64,000 nucleotides of DNA from assembly GCA_029977615.1 (NCBI GenBank), contig JAPOKO010000001.1:83627-147626 (forward strand), written 5' to 3'. Positions 1-8,404 of the stretch are shown piece after piece. Positions within the stretch are counted from its first letter, which is position 1. Each line of letters opens with the position of its first letter. A program made the translations under genes and the position numbers. The notes under the pieces were generated by a model. It worked only from the letters and a program-made list of their open reading frames with translations, was not told the DNA's origin and searched no databases. This DNA comes from a bacterium. Lineage in GTDB: Bacteria; Actinomycetota; Acidimicrobiia; Acidimicrobiales; Ilumatobacteraceae.

Positions 1-801
1 GACCGTGAAGACTGCGAAAACCTCGCCACTTGGGAATAGGAAAGCTCCAATCACGCCTGCGCGAATATTGCTTTTCTTTCTGTTGCGCATCGATAATGAA
101 ACAGTTTCAATCATTGACTGCTCAGCTTCGTACGCACGAAGCGTCTCCGATCCAGCCATCAACTCCGAAACCGATCCGAGAAAATCAGCGTTCCGTTCGC
201 GAGAGAGATTATGGGCGTTGACCAAACGAGATTGCACAAAACGCAACACGATTACCAATGGAGCACTGGTGATGAACGCAACCAGAGCAAGACGCCAGTC
301 GTAGGCAAGCATCACAGCGGCAACCGCAATCATTTGGGAGCCATCCAGGAGTAACCCAAGGCCGCCCCACGAAAAGAATTGCGTCAGAGTTTCAATATCG
401 CTGGTCACTCGTGACACCAACGCTCCACGTTTTTCTTTGTTGTGCTCTTCAAGGCTTAATCGGTGAATATGGTCAAACAATTGCGACCGTAGAGCGAATA
501 GTCCGTACTCTGCTCTTGTCCCGAGTCGACGAGTTGCTTCACGAAGACAAAAGGAGGAAATAACGACACATAGCGCGCCGAAAAGGCAGAGCCGCGTGAT
601 ATATGGAAAATCTACTCGGCCGGGCTGTAATCCGTGATCAATTGACTGCTGAATAAGAATAGGGATAACCAAACGAGCTCCGGTGCCGAATAGAGCAAGC
701 ACAAATGTCATGCCTATTCCACTCTTTAACGCAGGAGCAACTGTTACTCCCCTACCAATGATTCGTGCTGATGGAAACCGTTGCTCAATATCGGTACTCA
801 T
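1..801 (-). CDS. ABC exporter half-transporter, N-terminal part (cut by window edge)
   Basis: This frame starts with ATG at 801 and runs off the left edge after 267 codons. The visible part is the transmembrane domain of a type IV (ABCB-like) exporter. Near residues 120-135 it shows the coupling-region pattern LVSRVTSDIETLTQFF, typical of this family. The ATPase domain lies outside the window. Its ATG overlaps the stop of the preceding exporter gene by 4 bases (ATGA), so the two are translationally coupled and probably form one heterodimer. Because the upstream partner has a degenerate ATPase site, this half is expected to carry the intact catalytic site, which cannot be verified here. Confidence 0.85.
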   Translation of the reverse strand, partial: MSTDIEQRFPSARIIGRGVTVAPALKSGIGMTFVLALFGTGARLVIPILIQQSIDHGLQPGRVDFPYITRLCLFGALCVVISSFCLREATRRLGTRAEYGLFALRSQLFDHIHRLSLEEHNKEKRGALVSRVTSDIETLTQFFSWGGLGLLLDGSQMIAVAAVMLAYDWRLALVAFITSAPLVIVLRFVQSRLVNAHNLSRERNADFLGSVSELMAGSETLRAYEAEQSMIETVSLSMRNRKKSNIRAGVIGAFLFPSGEVFAVFTV

Positions 802-2531
802 GAAGCACTTCGATCCATCTCGAAAGATTTCATCAAGTTGGCATATGCCTCGCTGCTACCCATGAGTTGTTCGTGAGTTGACAGATCGTGCACTTTGCCT
901 TGATGAACGAACAACACATGGTCAGCGATCTTGACCGTAGTCGGCCTGGAAGCGACGATGATCGTGGTCGTCGTGCTAGATAAGGAAGCGAGTCTTTCAA
1001 TAACAAGCGCTTCTGTTGCTGGGTCGAGAGCACTCGTGGTGTCGTCAAGAAGTAAGACCTGTCGTCCACTTGCAATTGCACGAGCAAGGGCGATTCGTTG
1101 TCGTTGACCGCCACTCAAACTGATTCCCCGTTCACCCACGATCGTGTCTATTCCATTCTCAAGCTCTGAAACAAACTCTTCACTCACCGAAGCCCACAAC
1201 GCACGTGCAACATCGGGTATTTGAATCGACTTTCCTAATGTAATGTTGAAATGCAATGAACCAGAGAACAGAAACGGTTCTTGGAACACGATTGCGGATC
1301 CACCCTCAGTTACATGAACCGATCCATGTTGCGAACGAACCAAACCAGCAATCAATTTCAGCAATGTAGATTTACCCGAACCCGTTTCGCCCACGACTGC
1401 AACCGTTGAGCCAATAGGAACAGTGAAATTGACATGAGACAAGATCGGATTTTCAGCCTCAACATAGGAAAATGCCGCATCAACAACTTGCACTGCGATA
1501 TTTGAATCCCTCGGTAGAACGATGATCTCTGGTTGTGCCTCCAGCGGCTCATCAAGTATTTCACGTACTCTTTTGTATCCACTAGAGGAATGCGGAATTT
1601 CACTCAGCAGGTAACCAATTATCCGAAGAGGAAATACAAGCAAAGTAAAAAGATAAATGAAACTTGACAACTCGCCTATGGTGAGAGCTCCATTACGAAC
1701 TCGAATTGCCCCATAAGCAATTAATGCAACGTTGACTAAGGATGGTGTTCCATCAACGAAGGCTTCAAAAATCGCTCGCGCATTTACAGCCCTGATTCGA
1801 GCATCCTTTAGTTTTGAGGAGATACGACCGAGGCGAACGTGTTCCCTATGTTCGGCACCGAAAGCCTTCACCACCATTACGCCGTCGAAACTCTCGTGAA
1901 CCGCTTCCGACAAATCTCCCAGAGCCTGCTGCGCGGAATCGAAATGTCTATCTATGCGTCGCTGATAACCGATGTTAAGTGCGAACAACAACGGAATGAT
2001 GGTGACAGCCAATAATCCAAGAGGAATATCAATCACCACAAGCCAAATGCTTGTGAGCCCAACCAGTAAAACTACAGATGTGCTGAACGGAAGTGGGCCG
2101 AGAACTGATGCTGCAGTATCAGAATCAACTCCGATTCGTGCTACCAAATCACCTGTCATATGCCGCTGATGCCATGCGGTTGGTTGACCCATAATGTGTC
2201 GGATGAGTTGTGTCGAAAGTGATTCAGAGGTCGACCAGTGTGAAATACCCGCATAAGAACGACGAATTACCACTCCTACTGCACGCAGTAAACCGATACC
2301 AATTACGATGCATGAAGCAGCAAAGAAAGTCTGTTTATTGATGAAATCGCTGCGATATCGGGGAATGATCACCTCATCAACGACATAGCCCAGACCGAAA
2401 CTGGATGCCACTGTGCAGATTGCGTATACCGACGCTCCAGCGACTGCTATCAAAAAAGGACGTGGGTGCAACTTCAATAACTGTCGCAGTAGCGAAATCG
2501 CTACCCGAAAACGAGACTGCTCCATCAGCAC
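798..2531 (-). CDS. ABC exporter half-transporter with degenerate ATPase site
   Basis: A 577-residue fused membrane/ATPase subunit. The transmembrane domain covers about residues 20-310. The nucleotide-binding domain has a Walker A GETGSGKST from about 381, a perfect signature SLSGGQRQR near 471 and a Walker B VLLLDD near 492-497. The catalytic glutamate after Walker B is Asp (LLLDDTTSALD), and the H-loop histidine is Ser (IIVASRP, about 528). Both changes are known from the degenerate half of heterodimeric exporters. The start may be the first ATG or the third codon (also ATG). Substrate is unknown; drugs, lipids or peptides are all possible for this family. Confidence 0.88.
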   Translation of the reverse strand: MLMEQSRFRVAISLLRQLLKLHPRPFLIAVAGASVYAICTVASSFGLGYVVDEVIIPRYRSDFINKQTFFAASCIVIGIGLLRAVGVVIRRSYAGISHWSTSESLSTQLIRHIMGQPTAWHQRHMTGDLVARIGVDSDTAASVLGPLPFSTSVVLLVGLTSIWLVVIDIPLGLLAVTIIPLLFALNIGYQRRIDRHFDSAQQALGDLSEAVHESFDGVMVVKAFGAEHREHVRLGRISSKLKDARIRAVNARAIFEAFVDGTPSLVNVALIAYGAIRVRNGALTIGELSSFIYLFTLLVFPLRIIGYLLSEIPHSSSGYKRVREILDEPLEAQPEIIVLPRDSNIAVQVVDAAFSYVEAENPILSHVNFTVPIGSTVAVVGETGSGKSTLLKLIAGLVRSQHGSVHVTEGGSAIVFQEPFLFSGSLHFNITLGKSIQIPDVARALWASVSEEFVSELENGIDTIVGERGISLSGGQRQRIALARAIASGRQVLLLDDTTSALDPATEALVIERLASLSSTTTTIIVASRPTTVKIADHVLFVHQGKVHDLSTHEQLMGSSEAYANLMKSFEMDRSAS

Positions 2532-2595
2532 AACTCTACTTCAGCGAAAAAGTAACGAATGAGAAATTGCTCAATGGCGAACTACTATTCACAGC

Positions 2596-3153
2596 ATGAC
2601 TCCCCCAAAGACAGTAGAAAGAACTCCCGGACAACGCATTTCCCGATTAGCAGCTCGGGTTGTTATTGGAACTTCAATTGTTGGTCTTGTTGCCATGTGG
2701 ATATATGCATTCGGCTTTGCTTCAAAGGAATCTATAAACAAGATTGGTGATCAGTCATGGACTAAACGGGCAGAAGGGATTTGCAAACAAGCTGTGGCAG
2801 AGCGTCTCGCGCTGGCAGATCTTCGGCAAATTTCTGACGCTGGTGCCAATGCACTCAACGATCGAGCTGATTTAGTTGATCAAGCAACAGACACGCTGGA
2901 AAAAGCAATTGTCGCGATTTCCTCAGTTTCTCCATCTGATGCAAAAGGTCAAGCCATTGTCCCGCTGTGGATCGCCGACTACAAGCAACTTATTAAAGAT
3001 CGACGAGAGTACGCAGCATTGCTTAGAACCGGTGTGAATGAACCTTTCTCGGAATCCATGTTTGAAGGCTTGCCCATCAGCGAGAAAATCTCAACCTTTG
3101 CCGCAGACAATCGCATGACGTCGTGCAAGGTTCCAATGGACCTTTCTATTTGA
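2596..3153 (+). CDS. Hypothetical membrane-anchored protein
   Basis: A 185-residue protein of unknown function. A single hydrophobic segment at about residues 22-45 follows a basic stretch, so it is probably an N-in, C-out anchored protein with an extracytoplasmic domain. That domain is mostly helical by composition and has two cysteines (ICKQ and SCKV, near each end) that could form a disulfide. It is divergent from the ABC exporter pair (64-base gap) and overlaps the end of the convergent acyltransferase by 8 bases. No catalytic motif is recognisable. Confidence 0.65.
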   Translation: MTPPKTVERTPGQRISRLAARVVIGTSIVGLVAMWIYAFGFASKESINKIGDQSWTKRAEGICKQAVAERLALADLRQISDAGANALNDRADLVDQATDTLEKAIVAISSVSPSDAKGQAIVPLWIADYKQLIKDRREYAALLRTGVNEPFSESMFEGLPISEKISTFAADNRMTSCKVPMDLSI

Positions 3154-3796
3154 ACTCATCTGCAGGAACCCAACCAGATTTCTCTGAATAACGCTTGATC
3201 ACCTTGGCTGGTGATCCCACCGCAACACTGAAGTCAGGAATCTCACCATTCACGACTGAATTTGCACCGATTGCAACATGTTTACCAATGCGAGCTCCTG
3301 GCAAGATCACACTCCCGGCTCCGATCCACGATCCATCTCCGATTTCAACGAACTTTTCAGGTTGTGTCTGCATCGAGATCGGCAGATCTACATTTTCATA
3401 ACCATGGTTTTGATCAGTGATGTACACGTGATGTCCTGTCCAAACATCATGACCAATATCAATTCCCAAGTGACCGACTATTCCACTACCTCGTCCGATT
3501 AGGCATCGGTCGCCGATGCGTACGACTGGATTGGTTAAACATTGTTGACCAGGGATCATTCCCGCTGATAAAGCAACGTGACTTCCAATCATGGTGTTAT
3601 CGCCAATGTGGATGTACTGCTCATTAAAGATTGTCGTTTGGGGAAAGCAGATGATGCTGTTTTGACCAAATGATCCGAAGCGCCTCCCTCTTGACGTTTC
3701 CGGCCCGATTGAACCGTGCAATGAAAGCCAACTCCATGCAGCATGAGCAAGACGTTCCTTATACAAGCGGACTCTGGCCGAAATCATGATGAGCAA
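3146..3796 (-). CDS. Hexapeptide-repeat acyltransferase (LbH fold)
   Basis: A 216-residue protein dominated by left-handed beta-helix hexapeptide repeats of the form [IV]G.[GN]..[IV], for example IGDNTMIGSHVAL, IGRGSGIVG and IGAGSVILPGARIG. A His in the DQNHGY loop fits the acyl-CoA:sugar O-acetyltransferase group (maltose or nodulation acetyltransferase and colanic acid WcaF/WcaB relatives). It ends with the usual GSPAKVIKRY motif. The substrate is unknown; surface polysaccharide or a small sugar is most likely. It is divergent from panB with a 21-base gap, so the two share a very short promoter region. Confidence 0.8.
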   Translation of the reverse strand: MLIMISARVRLYKERLAHAAWSWLSLHGSIGPETSRGRRFGSFGQNSIICFPQTTIFNEQYIHIGDNTMIGSHVALSAGMIPGQQCLTNPVVRIGDRCLIGRGSGIVGHLGIDIGHDVWTGHHVYITDQNHGYENVDLPISMQTQPEKFVEIGDGSWIGAGSVILPGARIGKHVAIGANSVVNGEIPDFSVAVGSPAKVIKRYSEKSGWVPADEFK

Positions 3797-3817
3797 TCTA
3801 ATCGGTAGCCTGAAATC

Positions 3818-4642
3818 GTGACAGAAGCGCTATCACGACCACGAATCACTGTTCCTTTGGTGATGGCAAACAAGGGCTCCGGCAAACGTCTGAGCATGAT
3901 CACCGCCTACGACGCGACATTCGCTCGAATTGTAGATGAATCTGGTGTCGACATGATTTTGGTCGGTGACTCTGTTGGTTCTGTTGTGCAAGGAGTAGCG
4001 AACACCATTCCCGTCACGCTTGAGGAAATGGAATACCACGTGAAGTTGGTATCTCGCGCAAATCCTCGGGCATTAGTAATTGGTGATCTTCCGTTCGGTT
4101 CATATCAAGTAAATACTGAGCAAGCAGTGCGAAGCGCAATACGACTTGTGAAGGCTGGCGCTGCAGCGGTGAAGTTAGAAGGTGGCGTCACGATGTTTGA
4201 CACGATTGCTGCGATTTCGCGAGTAGATATTCCGGTGATGGGCCACATTGGACTCACCCCACAGAGTTACCATCGAATGGGTGGTCATCGTGTGCAAGGG
4301 CGAATTGATGGTCGCGAAGCAGGTGGACGTGAGCGCCTGCTGGAAGATGCGCATTCAGTCGAACAGTCAGGTGCCTTTGCCGTTGTGATTGAGGGCGTTC
4401 CGCGAGATCTTGCAAAAGAGATCACAAACAAAGTGTCAATTCCAACGATAGGCATAGGCGCAGGTCCAGACTGTGATGGCCAAGTACTCGTACTTCACGA
4501 CATTCTTGGGCTTACACAAAACACTCTGAAATTCACACGCAAGTACGCAGATATTCGAACAACAAGTGTTGAGGCTTGCAAACAATTTGTCGATGAAGTT
4601 CGAAATGGATCGTGGCCAGACGATGACCACTCTTTTCACTAG
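3818..4642 (+). CDS. panB: 3-methyl-2-oxobutanoate hydroxymethyltransferase
   Basis: Transfers a hydroxymethyl group from methylenetetrahydrofolate to 2-oxoisovalerate, giving ketopantoate, the first committed step of pantothenate and CoA synthesis. The 274-residue length matches the family. Visible motifs are ITAYDATFARIVDESG, the metal-binding LVGDSVG, the VKLEGG loop and PVMGHIGLTPQS. The start is GTG at 3818. The end overlaps panC by 20 bases, so panB and panC form a coupled pair. panD and panE are not in the window. Confidence 0.95.
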   Translation: MTEALSRPRITVPLVMANKGSGKRLSMITAYDATFARIVDESGVDMILVGDSVGSVVQGVANTIPVTLEEMEYHVKLVSRANPRALVIGDLPFGSYQVNTEQAVRSAIRLVKAGAAAVKLEGGVTMFDTIAAISRVDIPVMGHIGLTPQSYHRMGGHRVQGRIDGREAGGRERLLEDAHSVEQSGAFAVVIEGVPRDLAKEITNKVSIPTIGIGAGPDCDGQVLVLHDILGLTQNTLKFTRKYADIRTTSVEACKQFVDEVRNGSWPDDDHSFH

Positions 4643-5471
4643 TTTCTCAGATTTTCACTTATGGCGGACTTCCATTCCGGAAAACCAAACTGTCGGTTTT
4701 GTTCCAACCATGGGTGCTCTTCACGCTGGTCATATCAGCCTTATTGAGCGGGCGAAGGCAGAGTGCGACGTCGTTGTAGTGAGCATCTACGTAAATGCAT
4801 TGCAGTTCAATTCCACCGATGATTATGCGAGATACCCACGAACCGAAGAATCAGATTTTCGATTGTGTGCCGATGTCCTTGTCGACACAGTTTTCGCCCC
4901 ACAGCAAAAAGATGTATTCCCGGAGGAAGTAGTTGAATTGCTGACCCCTTCACAGAGTTCGCTGGGTTACGAGGGCGCCGACCGACCAGGGCACTTTGCT
5001 GGCGTCGCAACCGTTGTAGATCGTCTCTTCAGAATGGTTCAGCCGTCGATTGCCTACTTCGGCTTAAAGGATTACCAGCAAGTTGCAGTCATCAATGACA
5101 TGACTTCGCTGCTCCACCCCAACATTGTCATTACGCCATGCGAAACGGTGCGAGCCGATGACGGATTGGCTTTGTCAAGCCGCAATCGTTTCCTCACACC
5201 GTCCGGTCGCAAAAGCGCGTCCCTATTAAGCGCCACACTCAAGAAGGCAGTCTCTTTGTGGAGAGATGGCGATGCTCGCTCAATCCAATTGATTGAATCT
5301 GTGACAGCAGATCTCTCGCAGGATTCTTCAATAGATGTGCAATATGTTTCAATCGTTCGCAACGGAACCGTAGAACCAGTTCAGACCGTGAGTGAAAACG
5401 ATGTGATTCTTGCTGCAATAGTTGTCGACGGTGTTCGTCTCATAGACAACATGTCGTTTACTAACGCTTGA
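4623..5471 (+). CDS. panC: Pantothenate synthetase (pantoate-beta-alanine ligase)
   Basis: ATP-dependent condensation of pantoate with beta-alanine. I chose ATG at 4623 (MTTLFTSF), giving 282 residues, the usual length; the longer open frame upstream lies inside panB. The nucleotidyltransferase signature is PTMGALHAGH near residues 29-38 (HIGH-like), followed later by GLKDYQQ and the KMSKS-equivalent loop LALSSRN. It overlaps panB by 20 bases and converges on the ProA-like gene with an 11-base overlap at the 3' ends. Confidence 0.95.
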   Translation: MTTLFTSFSDFHLWRTSIPENQTVGFVPTMGALHAGHISLIERAKAECDVVVVSIYVNALQFNSTDDYARYPRTEESDFRLCADVLVDTVFAPQQKDVFPEEVVELLTPSQSSLGYEGADRPGHFAGVATVVDRLFRMVQPSIAYFGLKDYQQVAVINDMTSLLHPNIVITPCETVRADDGLALSSRNRFLTPSGRKSASLLSATLKKAVSLWRDGDARSIQLIESVTADLSQDSSIDVQYVSIVRNGTVEPVQTVSENDVILAAIVVDGVRLIDNMSFTNA

Positions 5472-6903
5472 CCTCGGCATCAATCTGTCTAACGCGATAG
5501 CGGACTGTGTAAATAGAATCGCCACTCAAAATTCCACCACGTGCAAACGTGCGACCGTTTTGCCAATTAGATAAACCGAGTTCTGGTTTTCTTAGCGCAT
5601 ACTGACCATCAACCCAGCGGGTCATGCCGTCGCCAAAAAATGGCGCATTAGAAAGCCCCCAGGCAGCATCCACTTCGTCTTCATCATCGGAGATTACGGA
5701 GAGGACAAAATTGGGTGAATATCGGTTAAACAACTCGACTGCAGCAGCCATACTTTCAGCAACCACAACGGAGAGTTCGGGTATGTTTTCCCACTCCCAC
5801 TCAGTACCAAGAGATCTTTGATCAATATCCTTGACTACAAACTCTTGCGGAACAGTAAAGTTAGCTAGCGCAGAAGCCACTAACTCATCAACATGCAAGA
5901 CCGCATGAACATTTCGCTTCTGCGCTGCAAGCACTACTCCATCGATGACTGACTGTAAGCACTTATCTAAAGAACCTGCTGTGAATACCACTGTGTTCAG
6001 CGTGTTGCAGACCTTACGGTCTAGTGAGTTTTTCACCACTTTCATCAGTCGCTCTGAATCTTCCACATCAGACACAATCATCCAGGCACCACCGGTGCCA
6101 TGGAGACTCGCCGGAACTCCGTGCTGCTGAGCAATCTCGCCAAGCAGAGCGACCGAAGGTCCACTTCCCCGCGCAACAGCAAGCGACAATCGTTTGTCAG
6201 AGAACAAGGCCCAAGCGGCAGCATGCGTCTTTGACGGCAGGAGCAAAATAGAAGCATGTGGAAGTCCAGCTTCCCGCAGACTCGGTGTTACGGCTAGATC
6301 CATGATTGCTTGAGCTGTTTCGAACGCATCGCTACCGATTCTGAAAACACAGACGTTACGACTTGCGAGTACGCCTGTGGCATCAGCAAACACGTTTGGG
6401 CGACCTTCAAAGACAAATCCGACTACTCCAAGCGGCGCTATATGAGATTCAATGGACCATCCATGGTGATTTACTGTCTCGCGCACTGTGTTCGGAGAAA
6501 CCAATTGCTTCCAAATCAGCAAAGCATCAATCATGTCCCCCCGCATCGATTCGCTCATGACCAAACGAGTCGTTGAACGTCCCCTAACTTTTGCGTCGGC
6601 AACGTTTCGTTCATTTGCCTCTCGAATCTGACTGAAGATTGCATCATCTCTCAATCGACGTGCAAATCCGTCATAGAACGACATAATTTGGCGGTCTGTT
6701 ACCTCCCCTAGAGCGGAGAACGCATTGACTGATCCATTGATGCACGATTCAACTGCATCTAAATCGGACTTGGGTACGAGCAGAATTCCTGCAGAGGTAG
6801 TTGCAATGAGTCGGTCACCGTCTTGAAAAGCATCGGCTATCTCGCTGCCAATTTCGACTAACTCTCCACCGATCAACACTCTGTCGTGCGGCTGAAGTTT
6901 CAT
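5461..6903 (-). CDS. proA: Glutamate-5-semialdehyde dehydrogenase-like protein with N-terminal extension
   Basis: An aldehyde-dehydrogenase-superfamily protein most like ProA (gamma-glutamyl phosphate reductase, proline synthesis). Supporting features are the VVGFVFEGRPNV cofactor region, the catalytic-cysteine motif RKVCNTLNT and a family-like N-terminal helix with EANERN. It is 480 residues against the usual 415-420, with about 60 extra residues at the front. Its C-terminus departs from ProA: the usual HARGP region reads TFARGGILSGDS. No proB is nearby. Proline synthesis is the best guess, but a paralogue acting on another semialdehyde is possible. It is divergent from the MBL hydrolase with a 41-base gap. 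Confidence 0.75.
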   Translation of the reverse strand: MKLQPHDRVLIGGELVEIGSEIADAFQDGDRLIATTSAGILLVPKSDLDAVESCINGSVNAFSALGEVTDRQIMSFYDGFARRLRDDAIFSQIREANERNVADAKVRGRSTTRLVMSESMRGDMIDALLIWKQLVSPNTVRETVNHHGWSIESHIAPLGVVGFVFEGRPNVFADATGVLASRNVCVFRIGSDAFETAQAIMDLAVTPSLREAGLPHASILLLPSKTHAAAWALFSDKRLSLAVARGSGPSVALLGEIAQQHGVPASLHGTGGAWMIVSDVEDSERLMKVVKNSLDRKVCNTLNTVVFTAGSLDKCLQSVIDGVVLAAQKRNVHAVLHVDELVASALANFTVPQEFVVKDIDQRSLGTEWEWENIPELSVVVAESMAAAVELFNRYSPNFVLSVISDDEDEVDAAWGLSNAPFFGDGMTRWVDGQYALRKPELGLSNWQNGRTFARGGILSGDSIYTVRYRVRQIDAEVKR

Positions 6904-6944
6904 TGCTGCTCCATAGGACTATCGTAGGTCACTAGTCTGAATCC

Positions 6945-7655
6945 GTGAACGATCGTTTGTATTTTCGTCAATTGTTGTCCGGAGTCGATTTCGCCACACA
7001 AGACCAAATGGCACAACAGATGGTCAATTTTGTCTATCTAATTGGTGACCGTCAGACTCGTGAATGCGTCATTGTTGATCCGGCTTATGCAGTGCAAGAA
7101 ATCTCAGACATTGTTCAATCAGAAGACATGAAACTTGTCGGCGCACTCGGAACTCATTACCACCCCGATCATGTTGGTGGAAAAATGATGGGCTGGAATA
7201 TAGAAGGTATCTCATCATTGCTAGAGCTGAACGAGATTCCTGTTCACATTCAGAAAAAAGAAATGGAATGGGTTACGAAGACCACTGGCGTATCAGCGTC
7301 TCATCTCACTTCACACGAAGGTGGCGATGTGATTCATGTTGGTGAAATTGCAATCACGCTGTTGCACACACCCGGACATACTCCCGGTAGTCAATGCTTC
7401 CTGGTTAATGGCAACTTGGTATCGGGCGACACACTATTTCTAGAAGGTTGCGGTCGCACAGATCTTCCTGGCTCGAACCCTGATGACATGTATGACAGCT
7501 TGAAGATGCTCGCTTCTCTACCAGGTGACACCATTGTTTATCCAGGTCATCGATATTCAGATCCTGCTTGTCTTGCTCTTGGTCAAGTCCGAGAAACTAA
7601 CTATGTATTCAAGCCGACGACGAAAGAGGGCTGGCTGCAATGGTTCGGCCATTAG
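6945..7655 (+). CDS. MBL-fold metallo-hydrolase (glyoxalase II-like)
   Basis: A 236-residue zinc hydrolase of the metallo-beta-lactamase fold. The metal motif THYHPDHVGG lies near residues 75-84, followed by HTPGHTPGS, the bridging Asp in VSGDTLF and the last ligand in YPGHRYSD. This pattern fits hydroxyacylglutathione hydrolase-like or general thioesterase enzymes; the substrate cannot be deduced. The start is GTG at 6945. It converges on the TauE/SafE gene with an 8-base gap. Confidence 0.85.
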   Translation: MNDRLYFRQLLSGVDFATQDQMAQQMVNFVYLIGDRQTRECVIVDPAYAVQEISDIVQSEDMKLVGALGTHYHPDHVGGKMMGWNIEGISSLLELNEIPVHIQKKEMEWVTKTTGVSASHLTSHEGGDVIHVGEIAITLLHTPGHTPGSQCFLVNGNLVSGDTLFLEGCGRTDLPGSNPDDMYDSLKMLASLPGDTIVYPGHRYSDPACLALGQVRETNYVFKPTTKEGWLQWFGH

Positions 7656-7663
7656 ATCATCTG

Positions 7664-8404
7664 TTAGCCGAACAGACCCGAATACAAACTGCTGAATCCA
7701 GCAAGGGTAAGCAGGACCAATACCAATAAGCGGAAGCGATCGGGCTCCACTTGATTGCGTATGACCCTTCCCACATACACACCGACAACCATGCTTGGTA
7801 GTAGCGCAGCGGCAATCCAAACATCGGCAAGGGCGATTTCACCGAAGGCCGCGAACAACATCAAACCGTAAACACCACTCACTAAAAAAACCATATTTAG
7901 TGTTGACCGAAATACTTTTGGATCACTCCTCCGCGCTTGCATGGCAAAAACTAGTGGCGGCCCATTCGTAGACGTTGAAGTCAATAAGAAACCACTGATT
8001 ATTCCCATTGACCAGTCGAGGCTGACGTGAGCATTTGTGAGATCTCGCCCGCGGGCAAGCAACAGAACACCAAGCAGCACGCCTACTCCCAAAACAACCT
8101 TCAGAAATTGTTGGTCTGCATAAATGAATGCGATGAGTCCGATCGGAGCACCTATGCACGATGCCAGTAAAAAACGTTTGACCTGTTGTCTATCTTGATG
8201 ATGTTTCAAGTCTCGATATTGGAAAAAATTATTTGCGGTACCGATTAACGACGCCAAAATAACAGCGCGGTGCAATCCCACTATTTGCATCATGATTGGC
8301 ACGGTTAATAGTGCAAAGCCGAATCCAACGACCGCCTGCGTGAATGCTGTAGCAAACACGATTGCCGCAGCAGCAGCGAAACTTAACAGCGCGATATCGA
8401 TCAT
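7664..8404 (-). CDS. TauE/SafE-family membrane transporter
   Basis: A 246-residue polytopic membrane protein with about eight predicted segments. It has the family's internal two-fold pattern: a glycine-rich GFGFALLTVPIMM near the start and LDWSMGIISGFLLTSTSTNGPP in the second half. Family members move sulfite, sulfoacetate or other organic anions. Its start overlaps the stop of the aminotransferase upstream by 4 bases, so the two are co-transcribed. The transported compound may therefore be a substrate or product of the neighbouring catabolic genes; this is inference. Confidence 0.82.
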   Translation of the reverse strand: MIDIALLSFAAAAAIVFATAFTQAVVGFGFALLTVPIMMQIVGLHRAVILASLIGTANNFFQYRDLKHHQDRQQVKRFLLASCIGAPIGLIAFIYADQQFLKVVLGVGVLLGVLLLARGRDLTNAHVSLDWSMGIISGFLLTSTSTNGPPLVFAMQARRSDPKVFRSTLNMVFLVSGVYGLMLFAAFGEIALADVWIAAALLPSMVVGVYVGRVIRNQVEPDRFRLLVLVLLTLAGFSSLYSGLFG

